Of a DNA stretch of 19,448 nt, positions 1-8,059 are shown in pieces. The stretch is taken from positions 1 to 19,448 of the forward strand of contig DATFBM010000028.1 in assembly GCA_035253825.1 (NCBI GenBank), in the 5' to 3' direction. A program made the translations under genes and the position numbers. The notes beneath the pieces are model-generated. The model searched no databases. It saw only the letters and a list, made by a program, of their open reading frames with translations, and was not told where the DNA came from. Position 1 is the stretch's first letter. Each line of letters begins with the position of its first letter. Origin of the DNA: JACCTH01 sp035253825. GTDB lineage: Bacteria > Actinomycetota > Acidimicrobiia > Spongiisociales > ZC4RG35.

Positions 1-621
1 ATCTGGCGACAGCTGCCCAGCGATCCGGACGCCGTCTTTGACACTCAACTCAACTTCGCCGCTGCCGACTTGGCCCCCTACGTTTCCTGGGGAACCAATC
101 CCGGTCAGACGATTCCAATCACCGGTCGCATCCCCACCCCCGACGAAGCGGCCGACCCCACCGAGCGCGATTCGATCGAACGAGCTCTGGCATACATGGA
201 GCTCCCCGGTGGGATCCCCATCACCGACGTCCGCATTGATCGGGTTTTCCTCGGATCCTGCACCAATGGCCGCATCGAAGACCTACGAGCAGCCTCCCGA
301 ATCGTCGAAGGACGAAGGGTCTCTCCCCATGTCAGCGCCATGGTGGTGCCTGGATCCGGCCTGGTGAAGCTCCAGGCCGAAGCCGAAGGGCTCGACTTGA
401 TCTTCAAAGAGGCCGGCTTCGAATGGCGAGACGCCGGATGTTCGATGTGCTTGGGGATGAACCCCGACATCCTCGCTCCTGGGGAGCGCTGTGCATCGAC
501 CTCGAATCGCAACTTCGAAGGCAGGCAAGGCCCGGGCGGTCGCACTCATCTGGTTTCGCCTGCGATGGCAGCTGCAGCAGCCATTGCCGGCCATCTGGTT
601 GACGTCAGGGATTGGCAATGA
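1..621 (+). CDS. leuC: 3-isopropylmalate dehydratase large subunit (C-terminal part)
   Basis: LeuC is the Fe-S subunit of isopropylmalate isomerase, which interconverts 2- and 3-isopropylmalate in leucine synthesis in the cytosol. The reading frame is open from the first base, so the 5' end lies outside the window; 206 residues are visible. The three [4Fe-4S] ligands are present: Cys87 in GSCTNGR, and Cys147 and Cys150 in CSMC (numbers count from the window edge). They are followed by the family signature with PGERCASTSNRNFEGRQG and SPAMAAAAAIAGH. The TGA stop overlaps the ATG of the next gene (ATGA, 618-621). The partner subunit LeuD is not directly downstream but lies after one intervening gene, in the same run of overlapping genes. 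Identity is secure; only the N-terminal part is unseen. Confidence 0.96.
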   Translation: MWRQLPSDPDAVFDTQLNFAAADLAPYVSWGTNPGQTIPITGRIPTPDEAADPTERDSIERALAYMELPGGIPITDVRIDRVFLGSCTNGRIEDLRAASRIVEGRRVSPHVSAMVVPGSGLVKLQAEAEGLDLIFKEAGFEWRDAGCSMCLGMNPDILAPGERCASTSNRNFEGRQGPGGRTHLVSPAMAAAAAIAGHLVDVRDWQ

Positions 622-1106
622 GTACTCCAACCATCAGCCGTCCGACGGCACCCAAGGCATACGGCTTCTCCACCCAGAAGAAGGGGATGCTCTCCTGGGA
701 GACGGTTCGTGATGCCCTGGCGGCGGCCACCCTCTACTGGATCGGGACCACCCGGCCCGACGGCGCCTCGCAGATTCACCCGATTTGGGGTGGCTGGGTC
801 GGAGAGACCGGGTTCTTCGAAGGTGGAGACACCACCCGTTGGGCGCGCAACCTGGTCCGGGACCCGCGGGTGAGCTTCGGGGTCGACTCGGACGGCATGC
901 ACGTCAGTGGACGGGGAGTAGTGACCAAAGGGGAGGCTGGGGAGCACTTCGCCGCCCTGGTTGACAATTACGGGGCCAAATACGATTACCGACCCGAGGG
1001 CGACGGCAGCTTCTGGAGAATCGCTCCCCAGGTGATCATCGCCCTCGACATGTCATCGATGGCCACCTTTGCCACGTCACCCACCCGTTTCACGTTCGGG
1101 AAATGA
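618..1106 (+). CDS. Pyridoxamine 5'-phosphate oxidase-fold (FMN/F420-type) protein
   Basis: This 162-residue protein has the split beta-barrel pattern of the PPOX / flavin- and deazaflavin-dependent oxidoreductase family: a stretch reading YWIGTTRPDGASQIHPIWGG, then TTRWARNLVRDPRVSFG, a typical cofactor-phosphate and dimer-interface segment. No residue fixes FMN, F420 or haem as the cofactor, and the substrate is unknown. I chose the ATG at 618 because it overlaps the leuC stop as ATGA, with AGGGA about 9 nt upstream; a TTG two codons earlier is also possible. The stop overlaps the leuD start by ATGA (1103-1106), so the gene is sandwiched between leuC and leuD and probably translated by coupling. 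That position suggests co-expression with leucine synthesis, but a role in it is only inference. Confidence 0.88.
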   Translation: MSTPTISRPTAPKAYGFSTQKKGMLSWETVRDALAAATLYWIGTTRPDGASQIHPIWGGWVGETGFFEGGDTTRWARNLVRDPRVSFGVDSDGMHVSGRGVVTKGEAGEHFAALVDNYGAKYDYRPEGDGSFWRIAPQVIIALDMSSMATFATSPTRFTFGK

Positions 1107-1693
1107 ATCCGATTTCTGTGATCGCCGGTCGGCTGGCACCGCTCCCCCGGGCCAACGTCGACACCGACCAGATCATGCCGAAGAAGTATCTCAAGCGCGT
1201 CGAGCGAACCGGATACGGCCAATTCGTGTTCGCCGAGTGGCGGGAGGCCGATCCCGACTTCGTCCTCAACCTCCCCCAATACCAAGGCGCCCGCATTCTC
1301 GTCACCGGTCCCAATTTCGGAAGTGGTTCCTCTCGCGAGCACGCCCCCTGGGGTCTGCAGGATTGGGGCTTCGAAGCAATCGTGGCGCCGTCTTTCGCCG
1401 ACATCTTTTTCAGCAACTGCACCAAGATCGGATTGTTGCCGGTGGTTTTGAGCGACAAGGAAGTTGCCTGGCTGGTGGAGCTAGCCGAAGCCGAGCCGGA
1501 GGCGGTGGTGGAGGTGAACTTGCCCGAACAAAAGGTAACCGCTGACGGTTTCGCAGCCGATTTCCCGCTCGATCCCTACACCAAGTGGCGCCTGGAAAAC
1601 GGACTCGATGACATCGAGCTGACGCTCAGACAAACCGAGGCGATTGATCGATTTGAGGCCGCCCGACCGCCTCATCTCCCGTCGCTTACATAA
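1103..1693 (+). CDS. leuD: 3-isopropylmalate dehydratase small subunit
   Basis: LeuD is the small 'swivel' subunit that joins LeuC to form isopropylmalate isomerase. The 196-residue length is normal for the bacterial family. Recognisable motifs are NVDTDQIMPKKYLK near the N-terminus, the GPNFGSGSSREHAPW substrate-binding loop, and IVAPSFADIFFSNCTKIGLLP. The ATG overlaps the preceding PPOX-fold gene by 4 bp, so it is probably translated by coupling from that gene rather than directly from leuC. The 3' end overlaps the convergent phosphodiesterase gene by 8 bp (1686-1693), leaving no room for a conventional terminator between them. Confidence 0.97.
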   Translation: MNPISVIAGRLAPLPRANVDTDQIMPKKYLKRVERTGYGQFVFAEWREADPDFVLNLPQYQGARILVTGPNFGSGSSREHAPWGLQDWGFEAIVAPSFADIFFSNCTKIGLLPVVLSDKEVAWLVELAEAEPEAVVEVNLPEQKVTADGFAADFPLDPYTKWRLENGLDDIELTLRQTEAIDRFEAARPPHLPSLT

Positions 1694-2459
1694 CGGGTAT
1701 CAGGTCGACGCGATCGGTGATAATGCCGTCGACTCCGAGTTCGAAAAGTCGTTTCATCTCGTCAACTTCGTTGATCGTCCAGACATGCACGAGCTTGCCG
1801 AAGCGGTGGGCGACCTCGATCAATTGACGCGTCACTACGGGAACCCCATACCAGGAGACCGGAACTTGGAGCGCCACCGTCGTCGAACCGAAGGGGTCGG
1901 TCGTGGCCCCCGTCCGACCAGCGATGATTGCCTTCACGGTTTCTGCGGGACCGGTCGAGGTCGCAAGCTCTCTTCCGCAGATTTCTCGGAGACGAAGCAG
2001 GCGATCGGTGGAGAACGAGCCCACGATCAACCGATGGGCGAGGTCACTTCTTCGAATCATCAAAGCAAGTGGCTCGACGACACCGTCATTCTTGAGGTCG
2101 ACCACGAATCCAAATTCGGGGAATGCGTCCAGGACCGTGGCGAATGTCGGGATGCCAACTCCCTGATTTCGAAAGGGAAATGCGTTGCCGACCCGGTGGT
2201 GGTAGCCCGCATCGAGAGTTTGCAGGTCCCGGGCGCTGCGTGACCCGAAGGGGCCGGATCCGTCGGTGGTGCGCTCCAAGTAGGCGTCGTGGAAGCAGTG
2301 AAGAAGCCCTTCGCTGCTCACCCGCAGGTCGGTCTCAATGAATTTGGCGCCGTAGCCGGCGGCCTTCTCAAAGGCCGCCATGGTGTTCTCGGGCCACAGG
2401 AGCCGTGAGCCCCGATGGGCGATGATCACGGGCTCTGCCCGGTGAAACAGCGTCGTCAT
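1686..2459 (-). CDS. Glycerophosphodiester phosphodiesterase
   Basis: This protein belongs to the GDPD family, TIM-barrel enzymes that hydrolyse glycerophosphodiesters to glycerol 3-phosphate and an alcohol. With the chosen start it has 257 residues. Visible family residues are His15-Arg16 in AHRGS, Glu24-Asn25 in PENT, the metal-binding Glu42 and Asp44 in IETD, and His57-Asp58 in CFHD; the C-terminal WTINE and GVDGIITDR motifs are also typical. No signal peptide is seen, so it is probably cytosolic. The start is uncertain. A GTG at 2495 gives 12 more residues, but that codon lies inside a hairpin (2475-2502) and has no ribosome binding site, whereas ATG 2459 gives the usual short lead-in to the HRG motif. 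The gene follows the HU gene on the same strand and converges on leuD. Confidence 0.9.
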   Translation of the reverse strand: MTTLFHRAEPVIIAHRGSRLLWPENTMAAFEKAAGYGAKFIETDLRVSSEGLLHCFHDAYLERTTDGSGPFGSRSARDLQTLDAGYHHRVGNAFPFRNQGVGIPTFATVLDAFPEFGFVVDLKNDGVVEPLALMIRRSDLAHRLIVGSFSTDRLLRLREICGRELATSTGPAETVKAIIAGRTGATTDPFGSTTVALQVPVSWYGVPVVTRQLIEVAHRFGKLVHVWTINEVDEMKRLFELGVDGIITDRVDLIPVM

Positions 2460-2474
2460 CTCGCCCAAACGCGC

Positions 2475-2502
2475 ATCAGACGCGGCCTCGGCCACGTCTG
2501 AT
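2475..2502 (-). terminator. Stem-loop between the HU gene and the phosphodiesterase gene
   Basis: ATCAGACG (2475-2482) and CGTCTGAT (2495-2502) are perfect inverse complements. The space between holds a second GGCC/GGCC pairing, so a near-continuous GC-rich hairpin can form. It starts 17 bp after the HU stop codon when read on the minus strand. Only a short T-run (GTTT) follows, so it may be an inefficient terminator, an mRNA-stabilising 3' end or a processing site. It covers the alternative GTG start of the phosphodiesterase. Confidence 0.5.
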
Positions 2503-2519
2503 CGGCGGCAAGGGGGAAG

Positions 2520-2813
2520 CTAGAGGGAAACGCGGTCTTTAAGACCCTTGGCGGGTGCGAAGTGGACGTACTTGCGGGCAGGTATCGAAATCTCGGCCCC
2601 GGTGGCTGGGTTGCGGCCCTTACGAGCTGAGCGACTCTTGGTGGAGAACGTTCCAAAACCCGAGATGGTCACCTTGTCACCCGCGTCGAGCTCGACGGCG
2701 ATGATCCCTTTGCCAGGGTCGGTGTCGAAGATGGCATCGATGATCTCGGCAGCCGCGGCCTGAGTCATATCGATCCTCTTGGCGAGCTTCTGTGCCATTT
2801 CCGTCTTGTTCAC
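2520..2813 (-). CDS. HU-family DNA-binding protein
   Basis: This is a 97-residue histone-like nucleoid protein of the HU/IHF family, which binds and bends DNA as a dimer. It begins MNKTEMAQKLAKRID, has the core GFGTFSTKSRSARKGRNP and ends with KYVHFAPAKGLKDRV, all family hallmarks; GRNPATG is the DNA-contacting arm with its intercalating proline. Aligned by eye with E. coli HU-beta it has about six extra residues between the helices and the GFGTF strand, in the part reading DTDPGKGIIAVELDAGDK. The start is a GTG fixed by a strong ribosome binding site, AAGGAGG, 4 nt upstream (complement of 2818-2824). Unlike many neighbours it is therefore a gene with a leader. It lies 55 bp downstream of hutI on the same strand and upstream of the phosphodiesterase. 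Confidence 0.95.
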   Translation of the reverse strand: MNKTEMAQKLAKRIDMTQAAAAEIIDAIFDTDPGKGIIAVELDAGDKVTISGFGTFSTKSRSARKGRNPATGAEISIPARKYVHFAPAKGLKDRVSL

Positions 2814-2817
2814 TTGC

Positions 2818-2824
2818 CCTCCTT
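2818..2824 (-). promoter_or_regulatory. Strong ribosome binding site of the HU gene
   Basis: The minus strand reads AAGGAGG, then GCAA and T before the start-codon region, giving a near-perfect Shine-Dalgarno sequence. It decides the GTG start at 2813 and contrasts with the leaderless starts nearby. Confidence 0.8.
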
Positions 2825-2868
2825 AGGGGTTTGCGATCGCGACGCGGGCTGCGTCTCGGAATGCCACC

Positions 2869-4248
2869 TTAGGCAAGATCGGGTTCCGGAGCCAGGCTGC
2901 CAACGACAATATCCCCTTGTTTCACAACGGTTTTCACCAAATTGCGATCGGGTCGGTAGGCGAGGTGCCGGTAGGAATCTGACTCGAGAACGAGTACATC
3001 GCCGTGGTCGCCGGGGCGGAGTCGACCCTTGTTCGGCTCTTCCAACGCCAAAGCTCCTCCCCTGGTCGCCGACCACAACGCCTGGTCGAGCGTCAGCCCC
3101 ATGTCGAGGCACGCGACCGCCATCACGAGCTGCATCGAAACCACATATGAGGTTCCCGGGTTGCAGTCGGTCGCCAGCGCCACCGTCGCCCCCAGGTCCC
3201 ACAGAAGCTTTCCGGGGGCCTGCCGGGCTCGTATCGACCAAGAGGCCGTTGGACAGAGGACCGCAACCACATTTGAATCGGCTAACGCCTGCGCTTGTGC
3301 CTCGTCAATGTGCTCGAGATGATCGGCACTAACAGCATCGAGCTCGATGGCCAGCTCGACCCCGCCCGTGTTCCCGAGCTGATTGGCATGGAGACGGGGA
3401 CGCAGTCCGTGACGGTTACCTGTTTCGAGCACCCGTCTGGCTTCGGGAACGGTGAAGGCGCCTTCATCGCAAAAAACATCGCAGTAGGTTGCGCTGGCCG
3501 CAACCACCGGCATCATGGTTTCGAGCAGGGCGATGTAAGCGGCGCGATCGTCGCTGAACTCCGGGGGCACCACGTGAGCCCCGAGGAAGGTCGTCACCAC
3601 ATCCACTGGAAGCGCCTCGCCGACCTGGCGCCCCACTTCTAGTGAGGCAACCTCGGTGGCGAGATCGAGGCCGTACCCGCTCTTGATCTCGATTGTGGTG
3701 GTCCCTTGCTCGAGCATTTGTCCTGCCCTCTCGATAGCCGATGTCAGCAGGTCGGTCGGCGACTCTGCTCTGGTGGCCGCCACCGTCGAGGCGATTCCTC
3801 CTCCAGCAGCCTGCACTTCGAGATAGGTAGCACCTTGCAGTCTCAGAGCGAACTCGTCGCTTCGATCACCGCCAAAGACGAGATGAGTGTGGGGATCTAC
3901 GAAGCCGGGGATCACCGCCTTTCCCTCGCAATCCATCTCAGGCAGTTCGCCATAGCGAACCGGGAGATCCCCCCCGGCTCCGGCCCAGGCAATTTGACCA
4001 TTGCGTATCGCCAGCGCCGCGTCCTCGATCACCCCCAGCCGGCTGCCGGCGCGGGGATCATTGGTCACCAACTCCGATATGCCTGTCAGCACCAGGTCCC
4101 CCGTGGCCGGGCGGGCGGAGGGCAACGCCACCTCGCGGGCAAGCTCGATGCACCCCTGACAGATCGCCACCCGGTCGGGCCCTGCCACCAGCCGGCCGGC
4201 CTGATCCTGGCTCCTTCCGCAGAACGAGCAACGCAAAGCACGGGCCAT
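2869..4248 (-). CDS. hutI: Imidazolonepropionase with an N-terminal ClpX-type C4 zinc finger
   Basis: HutI hydrolyses 4-imidazolone-5-propionate to N-formimino-L-glutamate, step three of histidine degradation. Residues about 52-459 form the amidohydrolase domain: His120 and His122 in DPHTH, His225 in FLGAHVVP, Glu262 in DEGAF, His287 in LHANQLG, and Asp361 in ATDCNPGTS. Residues 1-40 form a separate module with Cys7, Cys10, Cys30 and Cys33 (RCSFCGRSQDQAGRLVAG ... CQGC), matching the zinc-binding domain at the N-terminus of ClpX. No stop or frame change separates the modules. The protein has 459 residues against roughly 400-410 for ordinary HutI. I chose ATG 4248 because TACCCT ends 7 nt upstream, fitting a leaderless mRNA; a longer frame reaches 4371 but would run across the divergent promoter. 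A zinc-finger-free product would need an internal GTG near codon 53, which is unlikely. Divergent from the membrane protein at 4282. Confidence 0.95.
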   Translation of the reverse strand: MARALRCSFCGRSQDQAGRLVAGPDRVAICQGCIELAREVALPSARPATGDLVLTGISELVTNDPRAGSRLGVIEDAALAIRNGQIAWAGAGGDLPVRYGELPEMDCEGKAVIPGFVDPHTHLVFGGDRSDEFALRLQGATYLEVQAAGGGIASTVAATRAESPTDLLTSAIERAGQMLEQGTTTIEIKSGYGLDLATEVASLEVGRQVGEALPVDVVTTFLGAHVVPPEFSDDRAAYIALLETMMPVVAASATYCDVFCDEGAFTVPEARRVLETGNRHGLRPRLHANQLGNTGGVELAIELDAVSADHLEHIDEAQAQALADSNVVAVLCPTASWSIRARQAPGKLLWDLGATVALATDCNPGTSYVVSMQLVMAVACLDMGLTLDQALWSATRGGALALEEPNKGRLRPGDHGDVLVLESDSYRHLAYRPDRNLVKTVVKQGDIVVGSLAPEPDLA

Positions 4249-4255
4249 GGGGCGG

Positions 4256-4261
4256 AGGGTA
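4256..4261 (-). promoter_or_regulatory. Probable -10 box of a leaderless hutI transcript
   Basis: The minus strand reads TACCCT, then 7 nt, then the hutI ATG. This matches the TANNNT -10 consensus at the distance expected when transcription starts on the A of ATG. There is no Shine-Dalgarno sequence. The identical hexamer precedes the enoyl-CoA hydratase gene at 9669. No clear -35 box was found. Confidence 0.6.
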
Positions 4262-4269
4262 CCGATGGT

Positions 4270-4275
4270 TAACTT
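4270..4275 (+). promoter_or_regulatory. Probable -10 box of the DUF4328/septum-formation-domain gene
   Basis: TAACTT lies 6 nt before the ATG at 4282, again fitting a leaderless start. Only 8 bp separate it from the divergent hutI -10 box, so the two promoters probably compete or are regulated together. Confidence 0.5.
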
Positions 4276-4281
4276 CTCATC

Positions 4282-5405
4282 ATGAGCGTGGAGAACGCCG
4301 AACAGAGCGAACCCGAGACGCCGACCTCGCTCAATCGGATACCCCCGGGATCTCCTGTCGGAGCCGGTCAATTTGTAACCGCGGCTTTGGCAGGTATCGC
4401 CGCTGTGGAGATCGTCTCCGGACTGACGGCGATCGTCACGCTCGCCCGAATCGACGCCCGTCGCGCCGAGCTACTGAGAAACGAGCCGTCGTTTACCGAT
4501 GGCTGGGAGGCGGGACTCAGCCTGGCATATGTCGGCGTGTTCTTGATAGTGGTGATCGCCTGGATGATCTGGCAACACCAGGCGCACGCCAACCTGCGAG
4601 CTCTTACCAAGACTCGTTATTCGCCATCTGTGGTCTGGTACTACTTGGTTCCAATCCTCGGTCTCATCATTCCCTACCGCGGGATCGCCGAACTTGCCAA
4701 GGCCGGCAATGATCGCCCCGCCGTGCGCCGAGCTTGGTGGGGGGCGTTCCTCTTTTCGAACGCTCTCGGTGGAGCGAGCATCATCGACCCCCGTATTTCG
4801 TTCACAGCGACACGGATCCTGTCGCTCTTGTCATCCATCGCTGCGGTGGTGGCAGCAGTTCTGGCCATGCGAGTCGTCAGCATGGTGAATACCGGCCTTT
4901 GGGCTCGCCGGGCCCTGGCGGGTTGGCCGACCGGGCAAAGCCCCCTCTCCCGAAGAGCCAAGCTTGCCTGGAGCACGGCCACCGGGGCGCTCACTCTGGC
5001 CAGTGCGGTCGGTTTTGGCGTCGTCTACCCGGCAGTGATCGAGACCCTCGAACAGGTCCCTGCCACCAACCTCCAATTCGCCGTCGGCGACTGTTTCAAC
5101 GATGTCGAGGGCGAGTACGAAGTCGTGAGCTGCGAGCGTCCCCATTACGCCGAGGCGTATCGAGTAGCGGACCACCCCGATCAGGCCTTCTACCCGGGAG
5201 CCTCCCGCCTGGCCGACTGGGCCGAGCCCTTTTGCTATCGACATTTTGAGAGCTACACCGGGATCGCCTACCAGGACTCGGACCTGGACTTCGGATACCT
5301 ATATCCCACCGAGGGATCATGGAATGGGGGCGACCGCGAGGTGATCTGCTTCGTCTTCCAGCTCTCCGGAGAAGACCTGACTGATCGGGTGGGGACGCCC
5401 GCCGT

Positions 5406-5409
<4 letters not shown>
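4282..5409 (+). CDS. Membrane protein with DUF4328 and septum-formation-type C-terminal domain
   Basis: This 375-residue protein has a short polar N-terminus, then about five or six hydrophobic segments (roughly 31-55, 78-97, 117-132, 151-168, 176-201 and 229-252). The part from about 30 to 210 looks like DUF4328, including the QHQAHANLRAL and SPSVVWYYLVPILGLIIPYRG motifs. After the last membrane segment comes a soluble domain, residues about 262-375, with four cysteines (271, 284, 318, 356) in the contexts GDCF, VSCERPH, EPFCY and VICF. This resembles the actinobacterial septum-formation domain, probably extracytoplasmic with two disulfides. Function is unknown; a cell-envelope role is inference. 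It is divergent from hutI with 33 bp between start codons, and its TAG overlaps the hutU stop by 4 bp. Confidence 0.85.
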
Positions 5410-7040
<1,631 letters not shown>

Positions 7041-7090
7041 CGATTCATTCTTGCGTACAAAGCGCCGGCTGAGGGCGCGATCACGAAGAG

Positions 7091-8014
7091 TTAGGCGTCG
7101 AGAAGAGCGCGGATCGAGCGCACCAAGTCGGCAGCCGCTTGGGCCTGCGCCTCGTTGAGCTCGTTGGTCGAGACCCACTTCAACAATTGTTCGAGCTCGT
7201 CGACCAACTCGGCGGACTGCTTGATGTCGGCCAGAGCGAGAAACGGCTCTTCGGCGGGCAACGCTTCTACCTCAATTGGCTCGGGCGATGGCTCAAGGCT
7301 TGTTAGCTCGAACCCGTGTGCTGTCGGCTCATCCTCTTCCGGCTCAAGCGGAGACGTAAAGAAATCGGAATCGTCGTCGATCGGTGTGCTGGTCCGCCGC
7401 CCGAGTTCGCTCCCCGCCCACAACGGCTCGGGATCTGCCTCGTCGTGAGAATCGACCAGCCTCATCGGGGGATCAATGGAGAGAACCGCCACTTCAGGGG
7501 TTCGCCCGGCGGACTCAGCGGGTTCCTCAACCAGGTCCTCGTTCTCTGCGCGATTGGCACGGGCCGCCTCGATGAGCTCGCGCAGGCGCTTGACGTTCGC
7601 GGGTGCGTCGGGAGGAGGGTCTTGCCAGACAATGTTGTCAGCAAGTGAGGGGGCGGACGGTGGAGCTGGCTCCGGCGCCGTCGGCTCGGTCACTTTGGCT
7701 GCCTTGCGGGCGCTACCGAGGAGTTTCTGCCGGAACCCCTGGGCGACCTCGACAATCGGGTTCTTGGCCAACTGGGGCAGAGCCTCGTAAGAGAAAGCGA
7801 GTGCATCGTCGGCGAGAAAGATGGCGCGGTCTTCGCCCAGGCGAAGATCGAAGCGGTTTCCCTCGATGCGCTCGGCCTTTACCTGAGAGACGGACCAGGT
7901 GCCCAAAGTTTCCTCGCCCGCCACAATCTCAACTCGTCCCCCGACGAGGTTCAGGCTGGTCTTGAGCCAGCCCTCCGGGTCGCCTTGTGTCTGCAGTGAA
8001 CCGCTAAATCGCAT
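7091..8014 (-). CDS. Unrecognised acidic protein encoded between hutH and hutU
   Basis: I do not recognise this 307-residue protein. Residues 1 to about 85 look like a compact beta-rich domain (MRFSGSLQTQGDPEGWLK, then alternating hydrophobic strands such as GGRVEIVAG, LGTWSVSQV and DRAIFLADDALAFSYEAL), perhaps PH-like. The middle, about 105-250, is low-complexity and rich in Pro, Glu, Asp, Ala and Ser, and probably disordered. The last 45 or so residues (LADIKQSAELVDELEQLL and onward) look helical. No signal peptide or membrane segment is visible. The ATG at 8014 is chosen because GGAGG lies 10 nt upstream (complement of 8025-8029); a GTG/ATG reading from 8038 overlaps that site. It lies 45 bp after hutH and 50 bp before hutU on the same strand, so it is probably co-transcribed with them. 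Any role in histidine use is inference. Confidence 0.8.
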   Translation of the reverse strand: MRFSGSLQTQGDPEGWLKTSLNLVGGRVEIVAGEETLGTWSVSQVKAERIEGNRFDLRLGEDRAIFLADDALAFSYEALPQLAKNPIVEVAQGFRQKLLGSARKAAKVTEPTAPEPAPPSAPSLADNIVWQDPPPDAPANVKRLRELIEAARANRAENEDLVEEPAESAGRTPEVAVLSIDPPMRLVDSHDEADPEPLWAGSELGRRTSTPIDDDSDFFTSPLEPEEDEPTAHGFELTSLEPSPEPIEVEALPAEEPFLALADIKQSAELVDELEQLLKWVSTNELNEAQAQAAADLVRSIRALLDA

Positions 8015-8024
8015 GAAGTGAATT

Positions 8025-8029
8025 CCTCC
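8025..8029 (-). promoter_or_regulatory. Ribosome binding site deciding the start of the gene at 7091-8014
   Basis: The minus strand reads GGAGG followed by 10 nt and ATG at 8014. It favours the 307-residue form over the start eight codons upstream, within which it would lie. Confidence 0.6.
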
Positions 8030-8059
8030 GACACTCATATCGGAGAATCGCCGTCTTCC

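Noticed and set aside
1644..2243. Plus-strand open frame of about 200 codons
   Set aside because: It is the antisense shadow of the phosphodiesterase gene, which has clear family motifs; the plus frame has none.
2460..2495. GTG start giving the phosphodiesterase 12 extra residues
   Set aside because: The codon lies inside the hairpin at 2475-2502 and lacks a ribosome binding site. It is not fully excluded.
2841..2855. GACGC/GCGTC stem between hutI and the HU gene as a hutI terminator
   Set aside because: Only five base pairs with no T-run; too weak to call.
3706..4272. Plus-strand open frame of about 190 codons
   Set aside because: It is antisense to the hutI amidohydrolase and zinc-finger coding sequence; no family features.
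4249..4371. Longer hutI start with 41 more residues
   Set aside because: It would cross the divergent promoter and the start of the DUF4328 gene; the extra sequence has no motif, and the zinc finger begins right after ATG 4248.
7041..7178. Longer hutU start
   Set aside because: It overlaps the upstream gene's C-terminal codons in another frame, is Arg-rich shadow sequence, and exceeds the usual HutU N-terminus.
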